64,000 nt of DNA, taken from Limnohabitans curvus. Its GTDB lineage: Bacteria; Pseudomonadota; Gammaproteobacteria; Burkholderiales; Burkholderiaceae_C. Shown one piece after another: positions 1-8,735 of the stretch. Every line of letters begins with the position of its first letter. Within the stretch, counting starts at the first letter, position 1. The stretch spans positions 992,001 through 1,056,000 of the forward strand of contig NZ_NESP01000001.1 in NCBI RefSeq assembly GCF_003063475.1, read 5' to 3'. Under the pieces are notes generated by a model that saw only the letters and a list, made by a program, of their open reading frames with translations, was not told the origin of the DNA and did no database searches. Made by a program: the position numbers and the translations under genes.

Positions 1-2466
1 AAACAACTCAAACGCTTCGCGCTTGTACTCTTGCTTGGGCTGCTTTTGGGCGTAACCGCGTAAGTGGATGCCTTGGCGCAAATAGTCCAATGCCGCCAAA
101 TGCTCGCGCCAATGGCTGTCGATGTTTTGCAGCAAGACCACGCGCATGAACGGTGTGAACTGTTCAATGCCCACGCGATCGAGCTTGGCTTGGAATGTGG
201 CGTGCGCCGCTTCAATGACCTGCTCAAGAATCTCTTCGTCGGTGATGGCCGACGCTTGTTGTACGGTTTCTTGCAACGGCAGCTCAATGAGCCACTCTTG
301 CAACAACGCACGTTGCAAACCGGCAATGTCCCATTGCTCTTCTACCGACTCTTCGGGCACATATTGACGCACCAAGTCGGTAAAACTGCCTTGACGCAAG
401 CTGGCGATTTGAGCGGTCAAATCGGTGGCATCCAAGATGTCGTTGCGCTGTTGGTAAATCACGCGACGTTGGTCGTTGGACACATCGTCGTATTCCAGCA
501 ATTGTTTGCGAATGTCAAAGTTGCGTGCCTCGACTTTGCGCTGTGCGCTTTCGATGCTGCGTGTGACGATGCCAGCTTCGATGGCCTCGCCCTCTGGCAT
601 CTTCAATCGGTCCATGATGGACTTGACACGCTCGCCCGCAAAAATGCGCATCAGAGAGTCATCCAAGCTCAAGTAAAAACGTGAAGAGCCTGGGTCGCCT
701 TGACGGCCCGAGCGTCCGCGCAACTGGTTGTCAATGCGGCGTGACTCGTGGCGCTCTGTGGCAATGATGCGCAAGCCACCGAGTGACTTCACATAGTCGT
801 GGTCTTTGGTCCATTGCACGCGCAAGGCGTCGATTTGTTTTTGTTTTTCTGCGGCGTCCAAAGCCTCATCGGCTTCGACTTCAGCAATCGCTTTTTCAAC
901 GTTACCGCCCAACACAATGTCGGTACCACGACCTGCCATGTTGGTGGCGATGGTGATCATCTTGGCGCGACCGGCTTGCGCAATGATGGTGGCTTCGCTG
1001 GCGTGCTGCTTTGCGTTGAGCACTTGGTGCGGCAATTTGGCCTTCTCCAACATCTCAGCAATCAGCTCTGAGTTTTCAATCGAGGTGGTACCCACCAACA
1101 CGGGTTGGCCGCGTTCGTAGCATTCGCGGATGTCGTCAATCGCAGCGGTGTATTTTTCAGCCGTGGTTTTATAAACGCGGTCCAACTGGTCTTCACGCTT
1201 GCTGATGCGGTTAGGGGGGATGACCACGGTTTCCAAACCATAAATTTCTTGGAACTCGTACGCCTCAGTATCGGCCGTACCGGTCATGCCGCCGAGCTTG
1301 TTGTACAAGCGGAAATAGTTTTGGAACGTGATGGAGGCGAGTGTTTGGTTCTCGGCTTGAATCTCCACGCCTTCTTTGGCTTCCACCGCTTGGTGCAGAC
1401 CATCGCTCCAGCGGCGACCAGACATCAAACGACCCGTGAACTCATCCACGATGGTGATCTCACCGTTTTGCACCACGTAATGTTGATCGCGGTGATACAG
1501 GTGGTTGGCACGCAAGGCTGCGTACAGGTGATGCATCAAGCTGATGTTGGCGGGGTCGTACAACGACGCGCCTTCGGGCAGCAAACCGTTGGCACTCAAA
1601 ATGCGCTCGGCGTTTTCATGGCCTTGTTCGGTCATGAAGACTTGGTGTGATTTTTCGTCCACCGTGAAGTCACCGGGCGTGATGATGCCCTCGCCCGTGC
1701 GTGGGTCTTCTTCACCGACTTGGCGAGTGAGCAACGGCACGATGCGGTTGATGGCCACGTACTGTGCCGTGTGGTCTTCGGCTTGACCGCTGATGATGAG
1801 CGGTGTGCGCGCCTCGTCAATCAAGATCGAGTCCACCTCGTCCACGATGGCGTAGTTGAGTTTGCGTTGCACGCGGTCTGCGGCTTCGTAGACCATGTTG
1901 TCGCGCAGGTAGTCAAAGCCGTATTCGTTGTTTGTGCCGTAGGTGATGTCGGCGCGGTAGGCCGCTTGCTTTTCTTCGCGTGGCATCTGTGGCAAGTTGA
2001 TGCCCACAGACAAACCCAACCAGTTGTACAGGCGAGACATCCATTGCGCGTCACGGCTGGCCAAGTAATCGTTCACCGTCACCACATGCACGCCGTTGCC
2101 GGTGAGGGCATTCAGGTACACGGGCAATGTGGCGGTGAGGGTCTTGCCTTCACCGGTACGCATTTCGGAAATTTTGCCCTGGTGCAGCGCAATGCCACCC
2201 AACATCTGCACGTCAAAGTGACGCATTTTCATGACGCGCTTGGAAGCCTCACGCACCACGGCATAAGCTTCAGGTAACAAATCGTCTAAGGCCTCACCGT
2301 TGGCGACGCGTGATTTGAATTCGTCGGTTTTGGCACGCAAGGCCGCATCGTCGAGCTTCTCCAACGAAGGCTCCAACGCATTGATTTGCGTGACGGTTTT
2401 GCGGTATTGCTTGAGTAGCCGCTCATTGCGGCTACCAAAAATTTGAGTCAAGAAATTGAGAGCCAT
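1..2466 (-). CDS. secA: Preprotein translocase subunit SecA (3'-truncated by window edge)
   Basis: SecA is the cytoplasmic ATPase motor that drives unfolded preproteins through SecYEG. The first 822 residues are present and the C-terminal linker and zinc-binding tail lie outside the window. The protein begins [20 protein letters not shown]. Walker A (MRTGEGKT) lies at about residues 102-109 and the DEAD-type Walker B (IVDEVDSI) near residue 209, followed by the preprotein cross-linking region, the second NBD ([14 protein letters not shown]) and the helical scaffold. The start is the only ATG matching the family N-terminus. No good Shine-Dalgarno site lies 5-10 nt upstream; a GGGG run 15 nt upstream is inside a strong hairpin. 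It is divergent from dciA, a common neighbour in Burkholderiales. Confidence 0.97.
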   Translation of the reverse strand, partial: MALNFLTQIFGSRNERLLKQYRKTVTQINALEPSLEKLDDAALRAKTDEFKSRVANGEALDDLLPEAYAVVREASKRVMKMRHFDVQMLGGIALHQGKISEMRTGEGKTLTATLPVYLNALTGNGVHVVTVNDYLASRDAQWMSRLYNWLGLSVGINLPQMPREEKQAAYRADITYGTNNEYGFDYLRDNMVYEAADRVQRKLNYAIVDEVDSILIDEARTPLIISGQAEDHTAQYVAINRIVPLLTRQVGEEDPRTGEGIITPGDFTVDEKSHQVFMTEQGHENAERILSANGLLPEGASLYDPANISLMHHLYAALRANHLYHRDQHYVVQNGEITIVDEFTGRLMSGRRWSDGLHQAVEAKEGVEIQAENQTLASITFQNYFRLYNKLGGMTGTADTEAYEFQEIYGLETVVIPPNRISKREDQLDRVYKTTAEKYTAAIDDIRECYERGQPVLVGTTSIENSELIAEMLEKAKLPHQVLNAKQHASEATIIAQAGRAKMITIATNMAGRGTDIVLGGNVEKAIAEVEADEALDAAEKQKQIDALRVQWTKDHDYVKSLGGLRIIATERHESRRIDNQLRGRSGRQGDPGSSRFYLSLDDSLMRIFAGERVKSIMDRLKMPEGEAIEAGIVTRSIESAQRKVEARNFDIRKQLLEYDDVSNDQRRVIYQQRNDILDATDLTAQIASLRQGSFTDLVRQYVPEESVEEQWDIAGLQRALLQEWLIELPLQETVQQASAITDEEILEQVIEAAHATFQAKLDRVGIEQFTPFMRVVLLQNIDSHWREHLAALDYLRQGIHLRGYAQKQPKQEYKREAFELF

Positions 2467-2481
2467 GCGAGCACTGCGAGG

Positions 2482-2507
2482 CCCCTGTTTTTCTGCAAAA
2501 ACAAGGG
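2482..2507 (-). promoter_or_regulatory. Strong stem-loop in the secA leader
   Basis: Two 11-nt arms (2482-2492 and 2497-2507) pair completely with one G-U wobble around a 4-nt loop. In the secA direction the stem ends 15 nt before the ATG and contains the only purine-rich SD-like run (AGGGG). No U-tract follows, so it is not an intrinsic terminator. A role in translation control of secA is inference only. Confidence 0.5.
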
Positions 2508-2578
2508 TCGCAAAATCCTTTGTGAAAGGCTTGATAGAAGCTCAGAATTTTAACCGTCAGCGGAACCATAATTGCGGC

Positions 2579-2965
2579 ATGGCCACCCGTTCTACACCGC
2601 ATCCCGACACACTTGCAGCCTATCGTGCGCTGGGATACAACACACCGCCCAAATCAAGGGTCAGTGTGCGAGGTAAATCACAGACATTGGAGCAAGTGGT
2701 CGGCTCGGCGCCTTCTTTGGCCCACCTCTCCGCGATTGCTCAGGACACCCAAAACAGACTCAAAGCGATCGCCCCCCTACTCCCCGCCTCGTTGCGCCCA
2801 CTGGTCCAATCTGGCGGTGTAGAAGATGATGCTTGGTGTTTGTTGGTGCCCAACAGCGCTGTAGCCGCCAAGCTACGCCAAACATTGCCGGCCTTGTGCG
2901 CCCACTTGCGCACCAAGGGCTGGAATGTGAACACCATCCGTGTAAAAGTGAAATCGCACAGCTAA
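2579..2965 (+). CDS. dciA: DciA-like DUF721 protein
   Basis: A 128-residue protein of the DUF721/DciA family. DciA is the ancestral loader or operator of the replicative helicase DnaB in bacteria lacking DnaC. The N-terminal part is short and basic; the conserved domain spans about residues 35-120 (LEQVVGSAPSLAHLSAIAQ, then a WCLLVPNSAVAAKLRQ segment). The reading frame is open upstream into secA with a TTG, but MATRSTPHPDTL is the family-like N-terminus and avoids the overlap. There is no SD site; a CATAAT box ends 6 nt before the ATG, so the mRNA may be leaderless. Position next to secA is typical of betaproteobacteria. Confidence 0.8.
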   Translation: MATRSTPHPDTLAAYRALGYNTPPKSRVSVRGKSQTLEQVVGSAPSLAHLSAIAQDTQNRLKAIAPLLPASLRPLVQSGGVEDDAWCLLVPNSAVAAKLRQTLPALCAHLRTKGWNVNTIRVKVKSHS

Positions 2966-2969
2966 AGAA

Positions 2970-3006
2970 AAACCCGCTACGCCAAAGGCGTAACGGGTTT
3001 TATTTT
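2970..3006. terminator. Bidirectional rho-independent terminator
   Basis: The arms AAACCCGCTACGCC and GGCGTAACGGGTTT pair with one mismatch around a 3-nt loop. A T-rich tract follows on the plus strand and a TTTTTCTTT tract on the minus strand. It lies between dciA (plus) and tRNA-Thr (minus) and can end both transcripts. Confidence 0.85.
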
Positions 3007-3081
3007 GGTGCCGCTTGTCGGAATCGAACTGACGACCTACCGCTTACAAGGCGGGTGCTCTACCAACTGAGCTAAAGCGGC
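3006..3081 (-). tRNA. tRNA-Thr (anticodon UGU)
   Basis: A 76-nt cloverleaf with encoded 3' CCA. The acceptor arm is GCCGCTT/AAGCGGC, the D-arm region is TAGCTCAGTTGGTAGAGC, the anticodon loop is CTTGTAAG, and the T-arm contains GTTCGATTC. The anticodon occupies 3046-3048 and reads UGU, so the tRNA decodes ACA and ACG/ACU by wobble. It is followed on its own strand by the terminator at 2970-3006. Confidence 0.97.
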
Positions 3082-3090
3082 GCAGGCAGA

Positions 3091-3096
3091 ATTCTA
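3091..3096 (-). promoter_or_regulatory. Putative -10 box for tRNA-Thr
   Basis: TAGAAT on the minus strand, 9 nt upstream of the mature tRNA 5' end. No convincing -35 box was found at 16-18 nt, so the gene may also be co-transcribed with sspAB. Confidence 0.3.
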
Positions 3097-3115
3097 ACCT
3101 AACTTTCGTGTGTTT

Positions 3116-3583
3116 TTACTTCACACGCGTGAGTGTTGGGCGACCTGAAGGTGTCGTGGGCGTTGGCGACTCATCGTCTGCACCACCGTCAACCTGTGAT
3201 GTGTCCACCGCACTTAATGCGGGACGTTTAGCGACAGCGGCAGGAACCGCATCAGATGCTGTACTCATCGGAAAGGACATACCTTGTCCGTTTTCACGCG
3301 CGTAAATCGCCATCACTCGATTGATGGGAATGATGATTTCACGCGGCACACCACCGAAGCGGGCTTTGAATTCAATGAACTCATTGCCCAGCGTCATGCC
3401 TGCCGTGGCGTCATAGCCCACGTTCAACACAATCTCACCGTTTTTGACGTACTCCATCGGCACTTGCACGGTCTCGTCAACCAAGACCGCGACATAGGGC
3501 GTGAACCCACGGTCGGTGCACCACTCGTGCAAAGCACGCAGCAGATACGGACGGGTGGAAGAGGCGTCTGGAGCGTTCAACAT
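3116..3583 (-). CDS. sspB: ClpXP protease specificity-enhancing factor SspB
   Basis: A 155-residue SspB. The dimeric SspB adaptor binds SsrA-tagged proteins and tethers them to ClpXP. The substrate-binding domain fills residues 8-105 (RPYLLRALHEWCTDRGFTPY, later FGGVPREIIIPINRVMAIYA). A low-complexity linker rich in Ala, Ser and Pro leads to a C-terminal tail ending PSGRPTLTRVK, which matches the short basic ClpX-docking peptide of the family. It lies 5 nt after sspA in the same direction, the usual sspAB pair. Confidence 0.95.
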   Translation of the reverse strand: MLNAPDASSTRPYLLRALHEWCTDRGFTPYVAVLVDETVQVPMEYVKNGEIVLNVGYDATAGMTLGNEFIEFKARFGGVPREIIIPINRVMAIYARENGQGMSFPMSTASDAVPAAVAKRPALSAVDTSQVDGGADDESPTPTTPSGRPTLTRVK

Positions 3584-3588
3584 ACGAA

Positions 3589-4200
3589 TTACTTGCGCAT
3601 GACCTTTTCAGAAGGCGTCAATGCCTCAATGTAGGCTGGGCGCGAGAAGATGCGCTCGGCGTACTTGAGCAATGGTGCAGCGTTCTTCGACAAGTCGATG
3701 CCGTAGTGATCCAAGCGCCACAACAGTGGCGCAATGGCCACGTCGAGCATGGAGAAGTTTTCGCCCAACATGTACTTATTCTTCAAGAACACGGGAGCCA
3801 GCTGTGTCAAACGGTCACGGATGTGTGCACGGGCTTTTTCCAACGCTTTGTCATTGGCTTTGGCAGCACGAGACTCCAACGTGGACACGTGTGTGAACAA
3901 TTCTTTTTCGAAGTTCAACAAGAACAAACGCACGCGGGCGCGCTCGACAGGGTCGCCAGGCATCAACTGTGGATGTGGGAAACGTTCGTCGATGTATTCG
4001 TTGATGATGTTGGACTCATACAAGATCAAATCGCGCTCAACCAAGATTGGCACTTGACCGTATGGGTTCATCACATTGATGTCTTCGGGCTTGTTGTAAA
4101 GATCAACATCGCGAATTTCAAAGTCCATGCCTTTTTCGAACAAGACAAAACGGCAGCGATGTGAGTAGGGACACGTAGTTCCCGAATAAAGCACCATCAT
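3589..4200 (-). CDS. sspA: Stringent starvation protein A (GST fold, RNA polymerase-associated)
   Basis: A 203-residue glutathione-S-transferase-fold protein with the thioredoxin-like N-terminal domain (residues 2-80, TCPYSHRCRF and NPYGQVPIL) and the all-helical C-terminal domain. SspA binds sigma70 RNA polymerase and alters promoter choice under starvation. Two consecutive Met codons occur, so the start could be 3 nt later. It lies directly downstream of the petABC terminator and 5 nt upstream of sspB. Confidence 0.93.
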   Translation of the reverse strand: MMVLYSGTTCPYSHRCRFVLFEKGMDFEIRDVDLYNKPEDINVMNPYGQVPILVERDLILYESNIINEYIDERFPHPQLMPGDPVERARVRLFLLNFEKELFTHVSTLESRAAKANDKALEKARAHIRDRLTQLAPVFLKNKYMLGENFSMLDVAIAPLLWRLDHYGIDLSKNAAPLLKYAERIFSRPAYIEALTPSEKVMRK

Positions 4201-4226
4201 GATGGGCGGCTCCTAAAAATCAAAAA

Positions 4227-4250
4227 GAGTGGCAGGCTAACCTGTCACTC
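4227..4250 (-). terminator. Rho-independent terminator of petABC
   Basis: On the minus strand GAGTGACAGG and CCTGCCACTC form a 10-bp stem with one mismatch and a TTAG loop, followed by TTTTTGATTTTT. It separates petC from sspA. Confidence 0.85.
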
Positions 4251-4260
4251 CGTGAAGTGA

Positions 4261-4281
4261 CAACAGGCATGAAGCCTGTTG
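4261..4281 (-). other. Hairpin in the petC 3' region
   Basis: A perfect 8-bp stem (CAACAGGC/GCCTGTTG) with a 5-nt loop, between the petC stop and the terminator. No U-tract follows, so it probably stabilises the 3' end rather than terminating. Confidence 0.5.
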
Positions 4282-4296
4282 CCGAATTTGCGCAAA

Positions 4297-5055
4297 TTAC
4301 TTGATGTCTTTCCAGAAGGAAGCATTCAAGCGCCATGCGATGAACATAAAGCCAACCAAGAACAACAACACCCAAACGCCAATGCGAACGCGTGTATTTT
4401 GAGCTGGCTCAGCCATCCATTGCAAGTAACCCACGAGATCACCCATGGCTTGGTCGTATTCCAAAGCGGTCATCTTGCCTGGCTTGATTTGTTCCCAGCC
4501 TTTGAAGGTTTGGACTTGATGGCCGTGGTCTTCGTGTGTGTCATAGATCGGACGACGCTCGCCTTGCAATTCCCACAACACGTGAGGCATGCCCACGTTA
4601 GGGAACACCAGGTTATTCCAACCTGTGGCTTTGGTTTCGTCACGGTAGAACGTGCGCATGTAGGTGTAGAGGTAATCCGCACCTGTGCCGCCGTGGCCCG
4701 CACGTGAACGTGCGATCACTGTCAAATCAGGCGGTGTGGCACCAAACCAGTCTTTGGCCTGTTTGGGGTCAATGTTGGCCTTCATGGTGTCACCGACTTT
4801 TTCGGTCGTGAACAACAAGTTGTCTTTGATCTGCTGTTCTGTCAAACCGATGTCTTTCAATCGGTTGTAGCGCATGAATGCGGCTGAGTGACAGTTCAAG
4901 CAGTGGTTGACAAAAATCTTGGCGCCGTTTTGCAAGGCACCCAGATCGTTGGTTTTATTAGGCGCTTTGTCCCATGCGATGGTGTCGCCGCCAGATGCTT
5001 GCGCACCAGCAACCACACCGAGGGCCAATGCCAAGCTGAGAATGATTTTTTTCAT
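4297..5055 (-). CDS. petC: Cytochrome c1 of the bc1 complex
   Basis: A 252-residue cytochrome c1 that carries electrons from the Rieske protein to periplasmic cytochrome c. It has a Sec signal peptide (residues 1-20, cleavage near AQA-SGG), a haem c motif CLNCH (C52, C55, H56), a probable axial Met in VGMPHVLWEL (M156), and a C-terminal membrane anchor at about 225-243. It is the last gene of petA-petB-petC, 20 nt after petB. Confidence 0.96.
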   Translation of the reverse strand: MKKIILSLALALGVVAGAQASGGDTIAWDKAPNKTNDLGALQNGAKIFVNHCLNCHSAAFMRYNRLKDIGLTEQQIKDNLLFTTEKVGDTMKANIDPKQAKDWFGATPPDLTVIARSRAGHGGTGADYLYTYMRTFYRDETKATGWNNLVFPNVGMPHVLWELQGERRPIYDTHEDHGHQVQTFKGWEQIKPGKMTALEYDQAMGDLVGYLQWMAEPAQNTRVRIGVWVLLFLVGFMFIAWRLNASFWKDIK

Positions 5056-5075
5056 GGTTATGTACTCCGTGAATC

Positions 5076-6485
5076 TCAGTGAGGCGTGAAAGTAACGCGG
5101 TCAGGCACAGGCTTGGTTGCACCCATGCGGCTCCACATCGGCATCAACAAGAAGAAACCGAAGTAAAACAAGGTACCGACTTGCGACACGCGCTCGCCAA
5201 TGGCGGAGGGTGGTTGAACGCCCAAATAAGCCAACACGATGAAGTTCACCACGAACACACCGTACATGTACTTGTGCCAGTCAGGACGGTAGCGGATTGA
5301 TTTGACACCGCAGTTGTCCAACCAGGGCAAGAAGAACAAGATCACCACAGCGCCACCCATCACCACCACACCCCAGAATTTGGCGTCGATGGAGAGCATG
5401 AGCACGGACACAAACAAAGCTGCACCCACCACACCCGCTTTGACTACTTTTGGCAAGTTGGTTTTGACAGCACCAAAGAAGGCACCGGCTAAAACGCAAG
5501 CAATCAACACGTACATCATTTCACTGGTGATCGCACGCAACATCGAATAGAAGGGCGTGAAGTACCACACTGGCGCAATGTGCAACGGTGTCTTCAAAGG
5601 ATCCGCAGGGATGAAGTTGTTGTATTCGAGGAAGTAACCACCGAATTCAGGTGCGAAGAAGATCACAGCGCTGAACACCAACAAGAAGCCGCTCACACCC
5701 AAAATGTCGTGCACGGTGTAGTAAGGGTGGAAAGGCACGCCGTCGAGTGGGTGACCGTTGGCATCTTTCGGTGCGTTCGGGCCTTTGATTTCCACGCCGT
5801 CTGGGTTGTTAGAGCCCACTTCGTGCAAAGCAATGATGTGCGCCACCACCAAGCCCAAGAGGACGAGTGGCACCGCAATCACGTGGAAGCTGAAGAAGCG
5901 GTTCAAGGTGGCATCACCGACCACGTAGTCACCACGAATCAGCAAAGCCAAGTCGGGGCCCACGAAAGGCACAGCAGCAAACAAGTTCACGATCACTTGA
6001 GCGCCCCAATAGGACATTTGACCCCATGGCAACAAGTAACCCATGAACGCCTCAGCCATCAAGCACAAGAAGATGGCACAGCCAAAGACCCACACCAATT
6101 CACGTGGCTTGCGGTATGAACCGTAGATCAAACCACGGTACATGTGCATGTAAACCACGATGAAGAACGCCGAAGCGCCAGTGGAGTGCATGTAGCGGAT
6201 CAACCAGCCCCATGGCACGTCGCGCATGATGTATTCAACAGAACCAAATGCCAAGTTGGCATCAGGTTTGTAGTGCATGACCAAGAAAATGCCGGTCACG
6301 ATTTGAATCACCAACACCAAGAGTGCCAATGAGCCAAAGAAATACCAAAAGTTGAAGTTCTTAGGTGCGTAGTACTCAGAGAGATGCTCTTTGTACATTT
6401 TGGAAGCTGGGAAACGGTTGTCCACCCAGTTCAGCAGTTTTTCGCCAGCGCTGGCGTCAGGGGAGATTTCTTTAAATTCAGCCAT
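5076..6485 (-). CDS. petB: Cytochrome b of the bc1 complex
   Basis: A 469-residue full-length cytochrome b (N-terminal b6-like part plus the subunit IV-like part). Haem ligands are visible as H100/H114 and H201/H216; the second pair is separated by 14 residues, one more than in mitochondrial cytochrome b. The Qo motif reads PVWY (305-308) instead of PEWY, a form I know from beta- and gammaproteobacteria. A long C-terminal extension has further transmembrane helices. An SD-like AGGACA precedes the ATG. Confidence 0.96.
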   Translation of the reverse strand: MAEFKEISPDASAGEKLLNWVDNRFPASKMYKEHLSEYYAPKNFNFWYFFGSLALLVLVIQIVTGIFLVMHYKPDANLAFGSVEYIMRDVPWGWLIRYMHSTGASAFFIVVYMHMYRGLIYGSYRKPRELVWVFGCAIFLCLMAEAFMGYLLPWGQMSYWGAQVIVNLFAAVPFVGPDLALLIRGDYVVGDATLNRFFSFHVIAVPLVLLGLVVAHIIALHEVGSNNPDGVEIKGPNAPKDANGHPLDGVPFHPYYTVHDILGVSGFLLVFSAVIFFAPEFGGYFLEYNNFIPADPLKTPLHIAPVWYFTPFYSMLRAITSEMMYVLIACVLAGAFFGAVKTNLPKVVKAGVVGAALFVSVLMLSIDAKFWGVVVMGGAVVILFFLPWLDNCGVKSIRYRPDWHKYMYGVFVVNFIVLAYLGVQPPSAIGERVSQVGTLFYFGFFLLMPMWSRMGATKPVPDRVTFTPH

Positions 6486-6496
6486 GGTGTGTCCTA

Positions 6497-7096
6497 TCAG
6501 GCTTTCTTGTCTTCACCGATCAACAGCTTTGTGTCGGAGAGGTACATATGTGGCGGGACTTCGAGGTTGTCTGGCGCAGGCTTGTTTTTAAACACGCGGC
6601 CAGCAATATCAAACGTTGAACCGTGGCAAGGGCACAAGAAGCCACCATTCCAATCATCAGGCAGCGAAGGCTGCGCACCTGTTTGAAACTTATCGGAAGG
6701 TGAGCAACCCAAATGCGTACAGATGCCCACAGCCACAAACACTTCAGGTTTGATGGAGCGCGCTTGATTGCGTGCATACACGGGCGTGAATTCATTGGGC
6801 TTGCGCTCTGACTTGGGGTCAGCCAACTGAGACTCAGTCTTGTTCAAAGACTCCAACTGCTCAGGGGTACGCTTGACGATCCAAACGGGCTTGCCGCGCC
6901 ATTCGACGGTCATTTTCTCGCCCGGTTTGAGGGCCGAGATGTCGACTTCGACAGCAGCGCCGGCAGCTTTGGCCTTCTCAGAAGGCTGGAATGTGCTGAC
7001 GAAAGGCACAGCTACTGCTACGCCACCGACCGCACCCGCGCAAGTCGAGGCAATCAGCCACGTGCGTTTGTTGGTGTCTACTGGGGTGTCACTCAT
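6497..7096 (-). CDS. petA: Rieske iron-sulfur subunit of the bc1 complex
   Basis: A 199-residue ubiquinol-cytochrome c reductase iron-sulfur subunit. The [2Fe-2S] ligands are in CTHLGC (C126, H128) and CPCHGS (C155, H158). The N-terminal anchor NKRTWLIASTCAGAVGG has a KR variant of the twin-arginine motif, as expected for a Tat-inserted Rieske protein. I chose the ATG giving MSDTPVDTNK because a GAGGA SD site lies 5 nt upstream; an in-frame start 60 nt further upstream would overlap the promoter. First gene of the operon. Confidence 0.95.
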   Translation of the reverse strand: MSDTPVDTNKRTWLIASTCAGAVGGVAVAVPFVSTFQPSEKAKAAGAAVEVDISALKPGEKMTVEWRGKPVWIVKRTPEQLESLNKTESQLADPKSERKPNEFTPVYARNQARSIKPEVFVAVGICTHLGCSPSDKFQTGAQPSLPDDWNGGFLCPCHGSTFDIAGRVFKNKPAPDNLEVPPHMYLSDTKLLIGEDKKA

Positions 7097-7137
7097 GGAA
7101 TTCCTCAAACAATAATCACTGGTTGGGTTAACACTTG

Positions 7138-7143
7138 ATTGTA
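7138..7143 (-). promoter_or_regulatory. Putative -10 box of petABC
   Basis: TACAAT on the minus strand, 42 nt upstream of the petA ATG. A good -35 hexamer is not apparent, so this is a weak call. Confidence 0.35.
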
Positions 7144-7188
7144 GCTGACCACACACACCCGCTATTTATTACGCAGTGCTTCCACTGC

Positions 7189-7210
7189 AAGCCAGCGGTA
7201 AGCCAGCGAT
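7189..7210. repeat. Tandem 11-bp repeat upstream of mscL
   Basis: AAGCCAGCGGT followed directly by AAGCCAGCGAT (10 of 11 identical). It lies in the pet/mscL divergent intergenic region, 33 nt before the mscL start. It could be a paired regulator site or chance. Confidence 0.4.
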
Positions 7211-7243
7211 AATTCGAATACTTTTATACACAAAGGATTCAAC

Positions 7244-7651
7244 ATGTTGAAAGAGTTCAAAGCCTTCGCCGTCAAAGGCAATGTCATCGATTTGGCTGTC
7301 GGTGTGATCATCGGTGCAGCGTTTGGGAAAATCGTCGATTCAGCCGTGAACGACCTGATCATGCCCATCGTGGCCGCCTTCATTGGTCATCTCGACTTCT
7401 CTAATTTCTTCTTCGTCTTGGGCGCAGTACCTGCGGGCACAGCCATGACACTAGATGCCATGAAGAAGGCCGGCGTGCCTGTGTTTGCCTACGGCAACTT
7501 CATCACCGTAGCTGTCAACTTCGTGATTTTGGCGTTCATCATTTTCTTGATGATCAAGCAAATCAACCGCCTCAAGGGCACGGCTGAAGAAGCAGCGCCG
7601 AAAGAAGAAGTTCTGTTGTTGCGCGATATCCGCGACAGTTTGAAAAAATAA
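7244..7651 (+). CDS. mscL: Large-conductance mechanosensitive channel
   Basis: A 135-residue MscL, which opens a non-selective pore under membrane tension during hypo-osmotic shock. The amphipathic N-terminus and pore helix ([20 protein letters not shown], residues 7-26) carry the Gly/Ala pattern of the constriction. TM2 lies at about 85-105, followed by a charged C-terminal helix. The SD site AAAGGA is well placed. It is transcribed alone, convergent with pdxA with 6 nt between them. Confidence 0.97.
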   Translation: MLKEFKAFAVKGNVIDLAVGVIIGAAFGKIVDSAVNDLIMPIVAAFIGHLDFSNFFFVLGAVPAGTAMTLDAMKKAGVPVFAYGNFITVAVNFVILAFIIFLMIKQINRLKGTAEEAAPKEEVLLLRDIRDSLKK

Positions 7652-7657
7652 ATTACT

Positions 7658-8722
7658 TCAGCGGCGCATGGCACGCGCCATGGCGACCGCAGCCAACAGG
7701 CTAGACGCATCCGCCTTGCCCGTGCCGGCCAAATCAAAGGCGGTGCCGTGATCGGGGCTGGTGCGCACCAGCGGCAGTCCTAACGTCACGTTCACACCCT
7801 GCTCTACGCCCAAGTACTTCACGGGGATCAAGCCTTGGTCGTGGTACATCGCCACCACCACATCAAACTCACTGGGTTGTCCGTTCTTGGCGCGTGCGCG
7901 CATGAACACCGTGTCGGGCGCAAACGGCCCGCTCACGTGCATGCCCTCGGCACGCGCCTGTTGCAGGGCGGGGATGATGATGTCGAGTTCTTCACGCCCC
8001 ATCAAGCCCCCCTCGCCCGCATGCGGGTTCAAGCCCGCCACGGCCATGTGTGGTGCGCGACCCGTGGCCGCCAGCTCGGCAGTATGGGTGATGCGCAGGG
8101 TTTGCAAAATGTTGTCGACCGTCACCGCGTCAATCGCTTGGCGCAAGGACACATGGATGCTGACCAACACAGTTTTGAGTTCAGGGTTGGCCAACATCAT
8201 GCGCACGGGCATGTCGTCCACCCCCACGCCTGCATGGGCTGCTGCACACGCCTGCAACATTTCGGTATGCCCCGGGAACGGCACACCCGCTGCAAACAAG
8301 GCCTCTTTGTGTAAAGGCGCTGTCACCACCGCCGACACATCGCCGCGCAAGGCGGCTTGCGCCGCCCACACCACGCAGTCAGCAGCCAGCTTGCCAGCGG
8401 TTGCGCTGATTTGACCCCACGCAGGCAGCTGGTCAGCAGCCAAAGGCTGCGTGACTTGCAAGACGGGGATGGTGAATGGCACTTTGATTTGGGCTGCTTC
8501 ACGCAAATCGTTGACCAACTGCATGTGCATTTGTGGCTCGTGGTATTCGCACTGAGCCAACAACAATGCGGCACGCTGCATGACCGCCAAATCACCGACG
8601 ACCACGCAGCCTTGCAGCTGCTCGGGTGCATCGCGAAACGCTTTGACGATGATTTCGGGGCCAATGCCCGCCGCATCGCCCAGCGTGATGACCATGGGCT
8701 TGAAATGTTCAGCGGTGCTCAT
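7658..8722 (-). CDS. pdxA: 4-hydroxythreonine-4-phosphate dehydrogenase
   Basis: A 354-residue PdxA, which oxidises 4-phosphohydroxy-L-threonine for DXP-dependent pyridoxal phosphate synthesis. Family motifs include ITLGDAAGIGPEIIVKA at the N-terminus, the metal-ligand motifs PGHTEML, NPHAGEGG and MYHDQGLIPVK, and LPLVRTSPDHGTAFD near the C-terminus. It ends the long minus-strand gene run, 13 nt after the Nif3-family gene. Confidence 0.96.
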   Translation of the reverse strand: MSTAEHFKPMVITLGDAAGIGPEIIVKAFRDAPEQLQGCVVVGDLAVMQRAALLLAQCEYHEPQMHMQLVNDLREAAQIKVPFTIPVLQVTQPLAADQLPAWGQISATAGKLAADCVVWAAQAALRGDVSAVVTAPLHKEALFAAGVPFPGHTEMLQACAAAHAGVGVDDMPVRMMLANPELKTVLVSIHVSLRQAIDAVTVDNILQTLRITHTAELAATGRAPHMAVAGLNPHAGEGGLMGREELDIIIPALQQARAEGMHVSGPFAPDTVFMRARAKNGQPSEFDVVVAMYHDQGLIPVKYLGVEQGVNVTLGLPLVRTSPDHGTAFDLAGTGKADASSLLAAVAMARAMRR

Positions 8723-8735
8723 GCGCGAACACCCG

